From NCBI GenBank assembly GCA_031264645.1, contig JAISDR010000053.1, forward strand, positions 1-8,899: a stretch of 8,899 nt of DNA, read 5' to 3'. Both the position numbers and the translations under genes were made by a program. Within the stretch, counting starts at the first letter, position 1, and each line of letters starts with the position of its first letter. This document shows, piece after piece, positions 6,607 through 8,899 of the stretch. Source of the stretch: Prevotellaceae bacterium. Lineage in GTDB: Bacteria > Bacteroidota > Bacteroidia > Bacteroidales > UBA932. The notes below the pieces were generated by a model. It was not told where the DNA came from and made no database searches. It saw only the letters and a program-made list of their open reading frames with translations.

Positions 6607-8414
6607 TAGTACCGATGATTAAGTATAATTTTCTGCTGTATCATGGAGATTTAAACCGTTTTCTTGAACACCTGCAGGAACTTGGAATGATTCACATCGA
6701 ATCGCGCAAAGCGGAAATCGACGAGAAAACAAACAACAGCATCCGTCAAGCCGAAAATTTCAGTAAAATAGCCCGTGAACTTAAAAATGTAACGACAAGC
6801 GGGGAAACCGTTCCGTTTGAGGGAGATGCGTACGCTTTAGCCGAAACATATTCCCGTACAAAAGAACAGATTGATAAACTCGACGATTCAATAAGCAAAA
6901 TCAGAAAAGACATTGATGAGGCGATTCCATGGGGAGAGTTCGATGGAAATGAGGTAGAACGCATTACCTCCCTGGGAATTAAGCCCGGATTTCATACCGT
7001 TCCTATCAAGCAGTTCGACGAAAACTGGGCGAATATCTATCCCCTGTACGAAATAAACCGCTATAAAGGAAATGTATACTTTGTTACACTACAGTATGAC
7101 CAGGATTTTGACTTGGGATTGCAGGCAATCAAACCGCCTTCGAAGTCATATATCGAATTGCAGGAGGAACTGAATCAGTTGAATGAAGAGCATTCGCATT
7201 GTCAAAAACAGTTGAGCAGTCTGGCTTTATCTGCCGAAATCCTGCCGGAAGAACGCAAGCTTCTGATGGAACAGATTGATTATGATATCGCAAAACTGAG
7301 CGCGCAAAACGAAGCCGGCGAGAGTATCAAGATATTGACAGGCTGGTTGCCGGAAGAAAACAGACAAAAGTTCGAAGCGTTTCTGGAAACTCAGGCGACA
7401 GTCTATTTCGCGGAAGAAAAGATAAGCGATGAAGAAGAACCGCCTGTACTCTTGAAGAATAACAGGTTTACGCGCCTGTTCGAACCGATAACCAATCTGT
7501 ATTCCTTGCCGAATTACAGGGAACTGGATCCGACGCCGTTTTTTGCGCCGTTTTTCATGCTGTTCTTTGGATTCTGCCTCGGCGACGGCGGCTACGGATT
7601 TCTCATTCTTACGATAGCTTCATTATTGAAAATCACGATGAAGAATGTAAAGATACGTCCTTTTCTGACCTTAGCCCAGTACATGGGATCGGCAACGCTG
7701 TTATTCGGATTCATTACGGCGACATTTTTCGGAGTATCAATGGATCAGGCGCGTTTGGATAAAATAATCGAACAGCAGCTGGGCTTGCCGGACAGTTTCG
7801 GAATGATGATTCTCTCGCTCATGCTGGGATTCATACAGATAATATTTGCCATGTTTGTCAATGCCGCAAAGATTGTCAGGCAAAAAGGCTGGAGATACGC
7901 ACTTTCCACATGGGCATGGATTGTGGTAATCGTCGGAGGAGCAAGCCTGTACATACTTAAAGACAGTTCGGGAACTGTTGCGGTTCTGTACACTGTCGGC
8001 GCCGTATGGTGTCTGGCGGAACTTGTTGTCCTGTTCTACAATTCTCCCGGAAAAAATCCCTTTGTCAACTTTGGATCGGGATTGATTGATACTTATAACA
8101 TGATATCGGGACTGCTGGGCGATATACTTTCATACATGAGGCTTTTCGTTCTTGGACTGACGGGCGGCATTCTCGGCGGAGTTTTCAACAGTCTGGCGAT
8201 GATGCTCGGCGAAAGTGTTGCCGTTCCCGTAGTCAGTCAGCTGCTTGTGCTTGTAATATTACTGTTCGGACACAGTATGAACTTTGCACTGAACTTTTTA
8301 GGGGCGGTAGTTCATCCTTTGCGTTTAACTTATGTCGAATACTATAAAAATTCGGGATTCGACGGGGGTGGATATCCTTTCAAGCTTTTTGGGAAAATAA
8401 ATAATAGTAATTAA
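6603..8414 (+). CDS. atpI: V/A-type ATPase subunit I (membrane stator, a-subunit homologue)
   Basis: 603 residues (also ntpI), in the usual range. The N-terminal cytoplasmic half (1-300) has two alpha/beta lobes joined by coiled coils (about 75-105 and 183-238) and anchors the peripheral stalks. From about 310 onward come seven or so membrane segments, starting with the conserved TPFFAPFFMLFFGFCLGDGG. Later segments lie near 355-378, 400-421, 436-452, 457-478, 500-532 and 541-572. Residues 507-519 (DILSYMRLFVLGL) carry R513, the essential ion-channel arginine. HPLRLTYVEYY (571-581) supplies the second conserved Arg, R574, and GGGYPF (588-593) is the family terminus. The protein forms the half-channels through which ions reach the K ring. 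The start overlaps the stop of subunit D (ATGA), consistent with coupled translation. No damage is visible. Confidence 0.96.
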   Translation: MIVPMIKYNFLLYHGDLNRFLEHLQELGMIHIESRKAEIDEKTNNSIRQAENFSKIARELKNVTTSGETVPFEGDAYALAETYSRTKEQIDKLDDSISKIRKDIDEAIPWGEFDGNEVERITSLGIKPGFHTVPIKQFDENWANIYPLYEINRYKGNVYFVTLQYDQDFDLGLQAIKPPSKSYIELQEELNQLNEEHSHCQKQLSSLALSAEILPEERKLLMEQIDYDIAKLSAQNEAGESIKILTGWLPEENRQKFEAFLETQATVYFAEEKISDEEEPPVLLKNNRFTRLFEPITNLYSLPNYRELDPTPFFAPFFMLFFGFCLGDGGYGFLILTIASLLKITMKNVKIRPFLTLAQYMGSATLLFGFITATFFGVSMDQARLDKIIEQQLGLPDSFGMMILSLMLGFIQIIFAMFVNAAKIVRQKGWRYALSTWAWIVVIVGGASLYILKDSSGTVAVLYTVGAVWCLAELVVLFYNSPGKNPFVNFGSGLIDTYNMISGLLGDILSYMRLFVLGLTGGILGGVFNSLAMMLGESVAVPVVSQLLVLVILLFGHSMNFALNFLGAVVHPLRLTYVEYYKNSGFDGGGYPFKLFGKINNSN

Positions 8415-8876
<462 letters not shown>

Positions 8877-8899
8877 ATTTTCGCAAAACGCTTGGGTAT

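Overview
The window looks like chromosomal DNA from a member of the Bacteroidota, most likely Bacteroidales. Three observations support this. Shine-Dalgarno sequences are weak or absent and starts sit in A/T-rich leaders. Several upstream regions carry the TAnnTTTG -7 box typical of this phylum. The gene set also fits: coaX followed by a secreted TPR protein and a lipoprotein LptC, plus a bacterial V/A-type ATPase. The genus cannot be named from the sequence alone.

Left part, minus strand: a hotdog-fold acyl-CoA thioesterase, cut by the left edge, lies 9 nt downstream of a full-length RNase R gene (rnr). The two are probably cotranscribed from a promoter near 2621-2628.

Middle, about 2534-3322: this roughly 790-nt divergent intergenic region holds no intact gene. 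It contains the rnr promoter with an overlapping dyad, an A/T-rich hairpin, an unassigned plus-strand promoter candidate, and a decayed IS5-family transposase on the minus strand that still shows the second Asp and the Glu of the DDE triad. A promoter candidate for coaX ends the region.

Right part, plus strand, 3323-8876: six genes run with gaps of at most 23 nt and two ATGA overlaps. They are coaX (type III pantothenate kinase), a periplasmic TPR protein, lptC (lipopolysaccharide export lipoprotein), then V-type ATPase subunits D, I and K. The arrangement suggests one transcript joining coenzyme A synthesis, outer-membrane biogenesis and ion pumping. The genes do not form one pathway, and the grouping is inferred from spacing. 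The K subunit carries all five residues matching the Na+ ligands of Enterococcus hirae NtpK, so the enzyme is predicted to move Na+.

Most of this is ordinary housekeeping sequence. Two points deserve a second look. One is a perfect 9-bp hairpin with a following T6 run, terminator-like, inside the lptC signal-peptide codons. The other is that the ATPase D-I-K genes sit directly behind lptC, without the E, A and B genes that usually precede them in Bacteroidota.
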